Shown here: positions 8,554 through 14,338 of the stretch, one piece after another | Numbering within the stretch: position 1 is the stretch's first letter | Layout: each line of letters begins with the position of its first letter | IMG/VR virus record: IMGVR_UViG_3300033571_003775 | Location: 1 to 40,280 of that record | Strand: one strand, 5' to 3' | Length of the DNA: 40,280 nt | DNA from: a virus | Position numbers and translations under genes: made by a program | The notes under the pieces: model-generated | Seen by the model: only the letters and a program-made list of their open reading frames with translations | Database searches by the model: none | What the model was told of the DNA's origin: nothing

Positions 8554-8950
8554 ACTACTGGATACTCTGATTGAGGTGAAGATCGCCGAAGAAGAAGATT
8601 TTCTGAAAATCAAAGAAACATTAACTCGTATTGGCGTTGCCTCTCGTAAGGAAAAGAAGCTCTACCAATCTTGTCATATTCTACATAAGCAGGGTAGATA
8701 TTATATCGTTCATTTCAAGGAAATGTTCGCTCTTGATGGTAAGCCATCAAACTTCTCAGATGAGGATAAGGGTCGTAGAAACAAGATAGCTAATCTACTC
8801 CAGGAATGGGGACTGCTATCTATCGTGCCTAAAGCTGTGGCTGAACAAGAGCCTATTGCTTCAATGAGCCAGATTAAGATTATCAATCATAAAGAGAAAA
8901 ACGACTGGTTATTAGAGTCTAAATATAACATGGGTCGCAAGAAAAAATAA
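8546..8950 (+). CDS. regA: RegA translational repressor
   Basis: RegA binds start regions of early phage mRNAs and blocks translation. The 134-residue protein carries the family core almost intact: EDFLKIKETLTRIGVA, LYQSCHILHKQGRYYIVHFKEM and LLQEWGLL. The length is slightly above T4 RegA (122) because of a short N-terminal and basic C-terminal extension. Gene order 45-44-62-regA is as in T4. It starts 8 nt inside the preceding gene. The GGAG at 8531 with a short AT-rich tract before the ATG could itself be an autoregulatory site. Confidence 0.97.
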   Translation: MNELLDTLIEVKIAEEEDFLKIKETLTRIGVASRKEKKLYQSCHILHKQGRYYIVHFKEMFALDGKPSNFSDEDKGRRNKIANLLQEWGLLSIVPKAVAEQEPIASMSQIKIINHKEKNDWLLESKYNMGRKKK

Positions 8951-8965
8951 CTGAAGGAATATATT

Positions 8966-9322
8966 ATGTTTGGATCGTGGACTATTCAGAGAAAACCCGC
9001 TACACCTGCCGAAGAAAAACTCGAACAGATTAGGAATATCCTATTTCCGAAGGCTCAACTCATGCATGACGTTGATCCTAAGACTGGTCAAGAATATAAA
9101 TGGCAGGTTGAGTATGCTGCTGATATGAACTTAGACGCTGCTCTTATTGATCTTCAGGAAGGACATAATGATAAGGCTGTTCATAACACGATACGTGGCG
9201 TTGTTGATATGATTATGGATGTCCGTAAGATTCTTGATGAACATATGGAACTTAGCCCAGAGGCCAAATATATTATGGTCGAGAATAAAAGGGACACGAT
9301 TGATGACAAAGACATCTCTTGA
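8966..9322 (+). CDS. Phage protein of unknown function
   Basis: A 118-residue, mostly helical acidic protein with no recognised motif. The start has GAAGGAATATATT directly upstream. In T4 the DNA polymerase gene follows regA here, but this protein is not a polymerase. It overlaps the next gene by 20 nt. Confidence 0.7.
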   Translation: MFGSWTIQRKPATPAEEKLEQIRNILFPKAQLMHDVDPKTGQEYKWQVEYAADMNLDAALIDLQEGHNDKAVHNTIRGVVDMIMDVRKILDEHMELSPEAKYIMVENKRDTIDDKDIS

Positions 9323-9491
9323 CGCCGAAAAGTTTATTGATCTTCTTGAACAGATTATAGACGTTCGTTACACAATCAATAAAGAGATTGAATACGAGAA
9401 TCATACTTATGCGGGAGATTACAAAAAAGTTTGTTATGATCCGTTGATCGAGGAGTTCAAAAAGGTAATAGTAAACATTAACAAAATTTAA
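9303..9491 (+). CDS. Small helical protein of unknown function
   Basis: Starting at the ATG at 9303 (AAAAGGGA upstream) gives 62 residues, beginning MTKTSLDAEKFIDLLEQ and made of two predicted helices. It overlaps the preceding gene by 20 nt. A longer frame opening at 9219 has no ribosome site and would overlap more. Confidence 0.6.
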   Translation: MTKTSLDAEKFIDLLEQIIDVRYTINKEIEYENHTYAGDYKKVCYDPLIEEFKKVIVNINKI

Positions 9492-9514
9492 TGTTGTTAT
9501 ACTCAAGCTCCAGC

Positions 9515-9543
9515 TTTACATCCTAAATGTTTTAGGTTATAAT
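9515..9543 (+). promoter_or_regulatory. Sigma70-like promoter
   Basis: TTTACA (9515-9520), 17-nt spacer, perfect TATAAT (9538-9543). Transcription would begin near 9550, just before the GGAGGTG site of the gene at 9565. Confidence 0.75.
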
Positions 9544-9564
9544 GAGTGAAGATTGGAGGTGAAT

Positions 9565-9969
9565 ATGTCTATGCATCTTTTGCCTGTATTTTATAATGAC
9601 ATAGGTAATAGTAAACGAAAGAAGAAAAAGAAAGATACTCTCACATCTCACGATAAGTGGTTGATAAAGCAGGGTTTGCATCTTTCTCAGCTTAAGACGA
9701 AAAAAAGAGTTGACAATTCTTGGAAACAGCGTTATAATGATGATATGATGGTTGATCGTTCGACTAAGCACTATGACAACAAAGATCTTGTTGCTGGTGT
9801 TTGTTCTAAACGAGATATCATGACTAATCTTCATAAAGAGCCTGAACACGTTCAGGCAGAGATTCTAAAGAAGGCAAGTCTCGTGATGCCCCTTTATAAT
9901 AAAGGCGGTCTACAGTATGCCGGTCCTGATGTTGACTTAACGACTGTAGGCACGAGATCAAGGAGATAA
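9565..9969 (+). CDS. Basic phage protein of unknown function with an internal promoter
   Basis: 134 residues from the ATG at 9565, which has GGAGGTG seven nucleotides upstream; the frame is open further to a TTG at 9553. A lysine run (KRKKKKK) near residue 20 is followed by a basic helical region and a C-terminal GGLQYAGPD stretch. It could bind nucleic acid, but no domain is recognised. A consensus promoter lies inside the gene and would make a shorter C-terminal product starting at the ATG at 9745. The stop is followed closely by the next ATG. Confidence 0.7.
   Translation: MSMHLLPVFYNDIGNSKRKKKKKDTLTSHDKWLIKQGLHLSQLKTKKRVDNSWKQRYNDDMMVDRSTKHYDNKDLVAGVCSKRDIMTNLHKEPEHVQAEILKKASLVMPLYNKGGLQYAGPDVDLTTVGTRSRR
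9710..9738 (+). promoter_or_regulatory. Perfect-consensus internal promoter
   Basis: TTGACA (9710-9715), 17-nt spacer, TATAAT (9733-9738): an exact sigma70 consensus inside a coding region. An in-frame ATG lies at 9745, seven bases after the -10 box, where transcription should start, so a leaderless mRNA for the last 74 residues is possible. Confidence 0.75.
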
Positions 9970-9970
9970 T

Positions 9971-10159
9971 ATGAAAATTTTTGATAAAATGGTCAAAGTA
10001 AATGACTCATTTAGTATAAATATATTCGACAATGGTTTCATGGTTGAAATCAGCGGACAGAATAAAAACGAGGACTGGGTTACAGCGAAGATCCTCTGTA
10101 AAGATGAAAAAGAGTTATTGACTTTGATTCAAGAAGCGGTTAAAATGGATCGTACGTAA
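9971..10159 (+). CDS. Small phage protein of unknown function
   Basis: A 62-residue protein with alternating strands (MVKVNDSFSINIFDNGFMVEI) and a C-terminal helix. The start has AAGGAGATAAT upstream (9959-9969). The stop overlaps the ATG at 10159 (TAATG). No family recognised. Confidence 0.65.
   Translation: MKIFDKMVKVNDSFSINIFDNGFMVEISGQNKNEDWVTAKILCKDEKELLTLIQEAVKMDRT
10118..10146 (+). promoter_or_regulatory. Possible promoter near a gene end
   Basis: TTGACT (10118-10123), 17-nt spacer, TAAAAT (10141-10146). It fits the -35 pattern used elsewhere here and would serve the gene starting at 10198. Confidence 0.4.
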
Positions 10160-10197
10160 TGGAATATATTCCACCGTATACCATTCAGGAGGTTCAA

Positions 10198-10371
10198 ATG
10201 GATAACATTCAGGTTCAGCTTCAGGACGAAACTGGAAACTGGCGTACTTATACCATTACTCCTAATCAATCCCTGTTATACAGACAGGCGATGCAACAAC
10301 TAAAATGGAACTTTCCTAATGCGAGAGTCCGTGCAGTTGATAATGATGGCCGTTTGGTCGATATTATGTAA
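10198..10371 (+). CDS. Small phage protein of unknown function
   Basis: 57 residues from the ATG at 10198, chosen because AGGAGG lies six to seven bases upstream. An in-frame ATG at 10159 would add 13 residues and couple to the previous gene (TAATG). The sequence (NIQVQLQDETGNWRTYTI... RVRAVDNDGRLVDIM) looks like a small beta-rich domain. Function unknown. Confidence 0.65.
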   Translation: MDNIQVQLQDETGNWRTYTITPNQSLLYRQAMQQLKWNFPNARVRAVDNDGRLVDIM

Positions 10372-10384
10372 TGGAGAATATTGA

Positions 10385-10648
10385 ATGAGTAACACTATGA
10401 CTAAGGTTGAGAAGTTGTTTGATGCGCTTGTTGAGCGTGGTGAGCAGTTGACTGCTTCGCAGATCACTTCGCGCTACGGGATTGCTAATCCGCATGACGC
10501 TGTTTATCAGATTCGTCGTATGGGTTATGCTATCTATCTTAACGAGAAGACAAACTCAAAGGGTGAAACTGTAGCTAAGTATCGCGCTGGTAAACCTTCG
10601 CGTAGCCTTATTGCTGCTGGTTATCGAGCGTTGGCCGCTGGTCTCTGA
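10385..10648 (+). CDS. Winged-helix/HTH DNA-binding protein
   Basis: An 87-residue protein whose first half forms a helix-turn-helix pattern: KLFDALVERGEQLTASQI, then SRYGIANPHDAVYQIRRMGY as the recognition region, and a beta wing (YLNEKTNSKGETVAKYRAG). Such small HTH proteins are common in large phages and may regulate transcription. A terminator follows, ending the replication-region transcript ahead of the tRNA array. GGAGAATATTG precedes the ATG. Confidence 0.8.
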   Translation: MSNTMTKVEKLFDALVERGEQLTASQITSRYGIANPHDAVYQIRRMGYAIYLNEKTNSKGETVAKYRAGKPSRSLIAAGYRALAAGL

Positions 10649-10656
10649 TTAAAGAG

Positions 10657-10681
10657 GGCGGTCTCAATGGCCGCCTTTTTT
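10657..10681 (+). terminator. Rho-independent terminator before the tRNA array
   Basis: GGCGGTC pairs with GGCCGCC around loop TCAAT, followed by six T residues (10676-10681). Confidence 0.85.
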
Positions 10682-10683
10682 AT

Positions 10684-10760
10684 GTGGATGTGCACCGAAT
10701 TGGTTAGGTAGAGGTCTGCAAAACCTTAATATGTGGGTTCGAGTCCCATCATCCACTCCA
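10684..10760 (+). tRNA. tRNA-Cys (GCA)
   Basis: Acceptor GTGGATG/CATCCAC with encoded CCA. The anticodon loop CTGCAAA gives GCA for codon UGC. The T-loop TTCGAGT is standard. First gene of the array, directly after a terminator. Confidence 0.93.
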
Positions 10761-10770
10761 TAACATTTAG

Positions 10771-10866
10771 ATGGGTACAGGCTCGTGCGGGCGAGGATCC
10801 GTAAAAAAGAAGCCCAAACCTTGTGTTACAAAATACCAACGCTCTGGATTGCAAACATCGTTGTGA
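10771..10866 (+). CDS. Possible 31-residue peptide (doubtful)
   Basis: An ATG frame encoding a glycine-, cysteine- and lysine-rich peptide (MGTGSCGRGSVKKKPKPC and more) in the otherwise gene-free stretch 10761-10901. There is no clear ribosome site. The same DNA can form CTCG/CGAG and CAACG/CGTTG hairpins, so an untranslated structured RNA is equally likely. Confidence 0.25.
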   Translation: MGTGSCGRGSVKKKPKPCVTKYQRSGLQTSL

Positions 10867-10901
10867 GTAACATAGTAAACCTGTATCTTTCTAAGTGTTA
10901 T

Positions 10902-11030
10902 ATTATCTTACATCTATGCACCAGCAACAGATTCGCGATATGTTGTGTTGTTGGTCTAAAGGATAGGACGCCTTCGCGTAGGAAAAATGGGTTCGAGTCC
11001 CATACAACAGGTGCATAGATGTAAGATAAT
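10902..11030 (+). ncRNA. tRNA-like element enclosed in a 21-bp hairpin
   Basis: Two perfectly complementary 21-nt arms (10902-10922 and 11010-11030) bracket a tRNA-like core at about 10945-11011. The core has a 6-bp acceptor-like pairing (TGTTGT with ACAACA), a D-arm (GTCT/GGAC) and a perfect T-arm (ATGGG, TTCGAGT, CCCAT). The anticodon arm is cut to about 3 bp with a 6-nt loop (TCGCGT), and there is no CCA. The structure is read directly from the sequence. It cannot decode as a normal tRNA, so a decoy, a processing signal or a decayed tRNA are options. Confidence 0.6.
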
Positions 11031-11033
11031 TAT

Positions 11034-11107
11034 TGTCCCTTAGCTCAAAGGTAGAGCAATGTGCTGATAACACATAGACACTGGATCGTTACCAGTAGGG
11101 ACAACCA
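11034..11107 (+). tRNA. tRNA-Ile (GAT)
   Basis: Acceptor TGTCCCT/AGGGACA, A73, encoded CCA. Anticodon loop CTGATAA gives GAU for AUC/AUU. The T-loop reads ATCGTTA instead of the usual TTCRANY, a variant shared with the Asp and Tyr tRNAs here. Confidence 0.9.
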
Positions 11108-11115
11108 AGAATACT

Positions 11116-11171
11116 CCGTATTGCTCTCTTCTACATTAGGCAATACGGGAAGGGGAGGGTAGAAGCTCCCC
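11116..11171 (+). other. Two hairpins between tRNA genes
   Basis: CCGTATTG/CAATACGG (11116-11123 with 11141-11148) and GGGGAG/CTCCCC (11152-11157 with 11166-11171). No T tract follows, so these look like processing or spacer structures rather than terminators. Confidence 0.5.
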
Positions 11172-11180
11172 GAGAGATAT

Positions 11181-11256
11181 GGACCGATAGCTCAGTTGGT
11201 AGAGCAGGGGACTCTTAATCCCTTTGTCGTGGGTTCGAATCCCTCTCGGTCTACCA
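11181..11256 (+). tRNA. tRNA-Lys (CTT)
   Basis: Acceptor GGACCGA/TCGGTCT with G1-U72 wobble, A73, CCA encoded. Anticodon loop CTCTTAA gives CUU for AAG. Confidence 0.92.
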
Positions 11257-11267
11257 TAAAAAAGAGT

Positions 11268-11296
11268 TTGACTTTGTCGCTCTTTCAGGTTATATT
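11268..11296 (+). promoter_or_regulatory. Sigma70-like promoter inside the tRNA array
   Basis: TTGACT (11268-11273), 17-nt spacer, TATATT (11291-11296). It sits 15 nt before tRNA-Glu and would transcribe the following tRNAs. Confidence 0.7.
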
Positions 11297-11311
11297 AAGT
11301 GTGTAAGTTAC

Positions 11312-11389
11312 GGGGCGGTCTTCTAATTGGCCTAGGAAAACAGACTTTCAATCTGTGCAATGTGGGTTCGAGTCCCATCCGCCCTACCA
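11312..11389 (+). tRNA. tRNA-Glu (TTC)
   Basis: Acceptor GGGGCGG/CCGCCCT (G1-U72), A73, CCA encoded. Anticodon loop CTTTCAA gives UUC for GAA/GAG. Directly behind a promoter. Confidence 0.92.
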
Positions 11390-11396
11390 ATATAAT

Positions 11397-11472
11397 GGAT
11401 CCATAGCTCAATAGGTAGAGCAGTCGTCTTTTAAACGATAGGTTCCGAGTTCAAATCTCGGTGGATCCTCCA
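11397..11472 (+). tRNA. tRNA-Lys (TTT)
   Basis: Acceptor GGATCCA/TGGATCC, discriminator T (unusual for Lys), CCA encoded. Anticodon loop CTTTTAA gives UUU for AAA/AAG. T-loop TTCAAAT. Confidence 0.9.
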
Positions 11473-11476
11473 ATAT

Positions 11477-11553
11477 GGCCCGTGGGTCGGCATGGTGAAG
11501 ACGCCTGCCTGTCACGCAGGAGATGAGGGGATCGTTACCCCTACGGGTCGCCA
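11477..11553 (+). tRNA. tRNA-Asp (GTC)
   Basis: Acceptor GGCCCGT/ACGGGTC, G73, CCA encoded. Anticodon loop CTGTCAC gives GUC. The T-loop is the variant ATCGTTA. Confidence 0.92.
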
Positions 11554-11559
11554 TTTTAT

Positions 11560-11651
11560 GGGGGTGGGTGTTGGTACACAGGGAGGCCTTATAAGCCTTT
11601 CAGCGCCGGATTAGCGTTCTCGACCTGATTCGATTTCAGGCACCCCTACCA
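11560..11651 (+). tRNA. Long-variable-arm (class II) tRNA with anticodon TAT
   Basis: 92 nt with CCA. Acceptor GGGGGTG/CACCCCT, A73, T-loop TTCGATT. The anticodon loop CTTATAA gives UAU, which reads AUA (Ile). A 5-bp variable arm (AGCGC/GCGTT) makes it class II, the shape of Leu, Ser and Tyr tRNAs, and the D-arm also looks Leu-like. Identity is therefore ambiguous: it could be charged with leucine or isoleucine, or be a decoy. Confidence 0.75.
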
Positions 11652-11700
11652 ATATTATAAATAGATATGTAACTAAGTATCTAATACTGAGAGGATATCT

Positions 11701-11946
11701 ATGATCGGAGAAGTAAAGATTATCGCCTTCGATAAACAAATAAGAGGTTTTCTGGATTGCGATGGCAGAGCAGTTTATATTTCTGACTATCCTGGATTGT
11801 TCGATCTATTAGGACATAGATTTGGAGACACTGCTCCAGATAAAATGTTTTATTTACCCAATCTTCCCGTTGTGTGGGATGGATTAAAGGCAGTCATTCA
11901 AGCAGAAGGCGATGCTCCTAAGATAGTAAAAGGATTGAAAAAATGA
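11701..11946 (+). CDS. Mini tail-collar-domain protein 1
   Basis: An 81-residue protein that is little more than one phage tail-collar repeat: IGEVKIIAFD, then FLDCDGRAVYISDYPGLFDL and a short FYLPNLP strand, matching the usual pattern G..CDG..L....Y..LF..LG..FG....F.LP. Collar domains normally end long tail fibres, so free-standing copies inside a tRNA array are odd. GAGGATATCT precedes the ATG. It overlaps its paralogue by 4 nt. Confidence 0.75.
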   Translation: MIGEVKIIAFDKQIRGFLDCDGRAVYISDYPGLFDLLGHRFGDTAPDKMFYLPNLPVVWDGLKAVIQAEGDAPKIVKGLKK

Positions 11947-12173
11947 TTGGAGAGTTGACTTTAATGGCAACAGATCACCAGCCACATAATATGATTCTTT
12001 GTGATGGCAGACAATTGCCTATGAAAGAATATTCTTCTCTTTTTTCTATTATAGGTTTCAAGTTTGGCGGTAATTATACTACAACATTTTGTATTCCTAA
12101 AATAGATGGTCCAGAACCAGGTACTAACTGGTTTATTCATGCTACAGACGATTTTCCTAATTTTGATTACTAA
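11943..12173 (+). CDS. Mini tail-collar-domain protein 2
   Basis: A 76-residue paralogue of the preceding protein: MIGELTLMATD, MILCDGRQLPMKEYSSLFSI, IGFKFGGNYTTTFCIPKI. It begins at an ATGA overlap and its stop TAA is followed one base later by tRNA-Ser. Perhaps a capping or fibre accessory domain, or a remnant of a fibre gene broken by tRNA insertions. Confidence 0.75.
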   Translation: MIGELTLMATDHQPHNMILCDGRQLPMKEYSSLFSIIGFKFGGNYTTTFCIPKIDGPEPGTNWFIHATDDFPNFDY

Positions 12174-12174
12174 T

Positions 12175-12264
12175 GGAGAGTTGGCTGAGTGGCCTAAAGC
12201 ACTCGTTTGCTAAATGAGCGTAGGAGAAATTCTACCGTGGGTTCGAATCCCACACTCTCCGCCA
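12175..12264 (+). tRNA. tRNA-Ser (GCT)
   Basis: Class II tRNA with acceptor GGAGAGT/ACTCTCC, G73 (serine-type), CCA encoded. Anticodon loop TTGCTAA gives GCU for AGC/AGU. A clear long variable arm is present. Confidence 0.93.
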
Positions 12265-12283
12265 GAAAAAGATAAAGTATAGC

Positions 12284-12312
12284 TTTACTTCTCTTGAAAT
12301 ATAGAGTAATAT
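12284..12312 (+). promoter_or_regulatory. Sigma70-like promoter for a secreted-protein gene
   Basis: TTTACT (12284-12289), 17-nt spacer, TAATAT (12307-12312); start of transcription expected near 12319, 32 nt before the ATG at 12351. Confidence 0.65.
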
Positions 12313-12350
12313 ATAAATATGATTTGGTTCTCTCTAACGGAGAAAAAGAA

Positions 12351-12737
12351 ATGAAAAAGGTTATTGCTACAGCACTTATCGGTGCTACTCTCGCAACTGC
12401 ATCAGTAACACCTGCTAAAGCATGGTTTTACGGTGGGTGGGGTTATGGAGGTTATGGCGCTGGTATTGCAGGAGCAGCAATCGCTGGACTTGCAGTAGGA
12501 GCTCTTGCTGGGGCTGCTTGTTGCTATGGTGGATATTACGGTGGGTACTACGGAGGATATTATGCTCCACCTGTAGTTTACGCTCCTCCGGTTTATTATG
12601 CTCCGAGGTATTATCGTGTTCCTGCAGCAGTTGCTCCCGGACCTGCTTATGTAGCACCTACGAGAGTTCAGAAGAATATTACGATTAAGAATAGTCCTGG
12701 TGCACGTGTTTATGAAGAGGATGACTGGGGCTGGTAA
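12351..12737 (+). CDS. Secreted glycine/tyrosine-rich glycine-zipper protein
   Basis: 128 residues from the ATG at 12351, preceded by CGGAGAAAAAGAA. The signal peptide runs from MKKVIATALIG to TPAKA (about residue 24). A glycine-zipper segment (AGIAGAAIAGLAVGALAG) follows, then GGYYGGYY repeats, YAPP repeats, and an acidic tail EEDDWGW. It would be exported and could insert in or coat the envelope. A frame starting at 12294 would lack the signal peptide at its N-terminus and begins upstream of the promoter's -10 box, so it was rejected. Resembles small envelope proteins of rhizobial-type bacteria (inference). Confidence 0.75.
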   Translation: MKKVIATALIGATLATASVTPAKAWFYGGWGYGGYGAGIAGAAIAGLAVGALAGAACCYGGYYGGYYGGYYAPPVVYAPPVYYAPRYYRVPAAVAPGPAYVAPTRVQKNITIKNSPGARVYEEDDWGW

Positions 12738-12746
12738 TAAGAATAT

Positions 12747-12836
12747 GGAGTGCGTGTCCAGCCGGGGATGCTGGCACCGTCTTGAAAACGGTAGGAGCCG
12801 AAAGGCCAGGGGTTCGATTCCGCCACCACTCCGCCA
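12747..12836 (+). tRNA. tRNA-Ser (TGA), imperfect T-stem
   Basis: Class II with acceptor GGAGTGC and 3' strand CCACTCC (last pair C-C mismatched), G73, CCA encoded. Anticodon loop CTTGAAA gives UGA for UCA. The T-stem AGGGG/CCGCC has two mismatches and an extra A follows, so it may be weak or edited. Confidence 0.8.
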
Positions 12837-12847
12837 ATAAATAGTAT

Positions 12848-12876
12848 TTTACTTAACATAAAGTATGTAGTATTAT
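12848..12876 (+). promoter_or_regulatory. Sigma70-like promoter ahead of tRNA-Ala
   Basis: TTTACT (12848-12853), 17-nt spacer, TATTAT (12871-12876). Predicted start about 16 nt before the tRNA. Confidence 0.6.
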
Positions 12877-12898
12877 AGATAATACACCTTATTATTTT

Positions 12899-12974
12899 GG
12901 GCCAGTAGCTCAGTTGGGAGAGCATCTGATTTGCATTCAGAGGGTCGGGAGTTCGATTCTTCTCTGGTCCACCA
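12899..12974 (+). tRNA. tRNA-Ala (TGC)
   Basis: Acceptor GGGCCAG/CTGGTCC carrying the G3-U70 wobble that marks alanine tRNAs, A73, CCA encoded. Anticodon loop TTTGCAT gives UGC. Confidence 0.95.
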
Positions 12975-12978
12975 ATTC

Positions 12979-13053
12979 GCTGATAGGTCGGCAAGATGTC
13001 GAGGCGCTTTCATACGGCGTTATAGGTTGGTTTGATTCCAACTATCAGCTCCA
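12979..13053 (+). tRNA. tRNA with CAT anticodon (Met or Ile2), copy 1
   Basis: Acceptor GCTGATA/TATCAGC, T73, CCA encoded. Anticodon loop TTCATAC gives CAU. G1-C72 argues against an initiator tRNA. The T-loop TTTGATT has U56. Elongator Met and lysidine-modified Ile2 cannot be told apart here. Confidence 0.82.
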
Positions 13054-13107
13054 GAGGTAGTCAGTATGGTGGCTGCTCCGTGGCGACGGAACCAAATAAA
13101 CGCATTC

Positions 13108-13138
13108 GGTGTCGCCCATATAGCGACACCAGCTTTTT
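13108..13138 (+). terminator. Terminator-like hairpin in the tRNA array
   Basis: GGTGTCGC, loop CCATATA, GCGACACC (8 bp), then AGCTTTTT. A smaller TCCGT/ACGGA hairpin precedes it (13077-13090). The last T is the first base of the next tRNA. Confidence 0.7.
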
Positions 13139-13212
13139 GCGGTCAGGTGGTCCGGAGACCATTCTTGTCTCATAAGCAAGAGAGCCATGTTCGACTCATG
13201 GGTCCGCATCCA
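13138..13212 (+). tRNA. tRNA with CAT anticodon (Met or Ile2), copy 2
   Basis: Acceptor TGCGGTC/GTCCGCA with one T-T mismatch, T73, CCA encoded. Anticodon loop CTCATAA gives CAU. T-arm CCATG/CATGG is perfect. Confidence 0.8.
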
Positions 13213-13214
13213 AT

Positions 13215-13288
13215 ATCAGTGTAGTGTAATGGTAGCATCAGGGTCTCCAAAACCCTTGGTCTGGGTTCGAGTCCTAGCACTGGTGCCA
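13215..13288 (+). tRNA. tRNA-Trp (CCA)
   Basis: Acceptor ATCAGTG/CACTGGT, G73 (tryptophan-type), CCA encoded. Anticodon loop CTCCAAA gives CCA for UGG. Confidence 0.93.
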
Positions 13289-13295
13289 GTTTTAT

Positions 13296-13371
13296 CTAGG
13301 TGTAGCTCAATTGGCAGAGCATCCCGTTTGGGGCGGGAAGGCTGTTGGTTCAAGTCCAGCCACCTAGACCA
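13296..13371 (+). tRNA. tRNA-Pro (TGG)
   Basis: Acceptor CTAGGTG/CACCTAG, A73, CCA encoded. Anticodon loop TTTGGGG gives UGG for CCA. Confidence 0.93.
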
Positions 13372-13391
13372 TTTCTAAAGGAGTTAACAGG

Positions 13392-13610
13392 ATGATAGAT
13401 ACACTAATATCAGCCTTTGTTATGGCTCTTGTTATCGGTGTTTTATTCTGGGCAGTTGAATGCCTTATTGACGCAATACCTCTTGATAATGTGTTTAGAA
13501 AAATTACTCGAGTTATTATTGTTCTGATTGTTTTGCTTGTAGCTTATAATAAAGTCGTATTTCCAGTTCTGAATGTAATGGGTATTCATGTTCCAAGAAT
13601 AATGAATTAA
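13392..13610 (+). CDS. Small membrane protein
   Basis: 72 residues with two hydrophobic helices (about residues 4-27 and 38-60) split by a short charged loop. AAAGGAGTTAACAGG gives a strong ribosome site. Function unknown; the size and two-helix layout would fit a holin, an anti-holin or an envelope modifier, but no lysis partner is adjacent. Confidence 0.65.
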   Translation: MIDTLISAFVMALVIGVLFWAVECLIDAIPLDNVFRKITRVIIVLIVLLVAYNKVVFPVLNVMGIHVPRIMN

Positions 13611-13626
13611 GAGATTTTATTTTGTT

Positions 13627-14247
13627 ATGAATGATAAAGTAATTGGATTATTTCCTGAACCTGTAATGATAACCTCTATTGAAAGAGACTTTACCGAAGA
13701 AGAAAAGAAATATGTAGAATCTTGTAGTCGTAATCTGATGAAGAATCATTTAAATTATTCTTCTCAAGAAGTTCATGTTCTTGAACATCCAGCGATGAAA
13801 AGTATAAATAAGTTTATCTTAGATAATGTGGTTGAATTTATAGAATACACTGAAGATCCTATTTACGATCATAAATATTTTATCACTACTTCTTGGTTCA
13901 ATTATACAAATCCTGGTCAAGGTCATCATGAACATGACCACAAAAACAGTTATGTAAGTGGTGTATTGTATTTGAGTGCTAATAGAAATACGGATAAGAT
14001 TATTTTTTCTAATCCTAAAAAAAGATTTCTTGAAGTCGAAACTAAAAAGTATGGCGAATATAATTCGAAAGATTGGGAGTTTAAAGTAGGATCAGGAGAT
14101 TTGGTTATCTTTAGATCTTATCTATCTCATAGAGTACCACAAACGAACAGGTTTGATTCACATACTAGAATAAGTCTTTCTTTTAATACGTTCCTAAAAG
14201 GAAACATTGGAGATCCTTATAGGTGTTCTGACTTAGAAAAAAGATAG
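13627..14247 (+). CDS. 2OG-Fe(II) oxygenase-like protein
   Basis: A 206-residue protein with the layout of the putative 2OG-Fe(II) oxygenase group common in T4-like phages. The metal-binding GQGHHEHDH is followed by SYVSGVLYLS, then VIFRSYLSHRVPQ with the distal histidine, and TRISLSFN with the 2-oxoglutarate-binding arginine. The substrate is unknown (protein, nucleic acid or small molecule). No strong ribosome site is seen. It lies 16 nt after the membrane-protein gene. Confidence 0.8.
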   Translation: MNDKVIGLFPEPVMITSIERDFTEEEKKYVESCSRNLMKNHLNYSSQEVHVLEHPAMKSINKFILDNVVEFIEYTEDPIYDHKYFITTSWFNYTNPGQGHHEHDHKNSYVSGVLYLSANRNTDKIIFSNPKKRFLEVETKKYGEYNSKDWEFKVGSGDLVIFRSYLSHRVPQTNRFDSHTRISLSFNTFLKGNIGDPYRCSDLEKR

Positions 14248-14254
14248 AGTTTAT

Positions 14255-14330
14255 GCGAGATTAGCTCAGTTGGGAGAGCGTCTGTTTTACACGCAGAATG
14301 TCGGCAGTTCGATCCTGTCATCTCGCACCA
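14255..14330 (+). tRNA. tRNA-Val (TAC)
   Basis: Acceptor GCGAGAT/ATCTCGC, A73, CCA encoded. Anticodon loop TTTACAC gives UAC. Confidence 0.93.
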
Positions 14331-14338
14331 GAAAGCAG

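Noticed and set aside
10785-11018. 77-codon plus-strand ORF spanning the hairpin tRNA-like element
   Set aside because: It runs through inverted repeats and a T-arm, has no ribosome site and no protein-like pattern.
12415-12657. Minus-strand ORF opposite the Gly/Tyr-rich gene
   Set aside because: It is the antisense of a repetitive coding stretch (His/Gln/Leu-rich product) and has no start signal.
13054-13107. Additional tRNA between the two CAT tRNAs
   Set aside because: Only a small TCCGT/ACGGA hairpin is present; no T-arm, acceptor pairing or CCA could be built.
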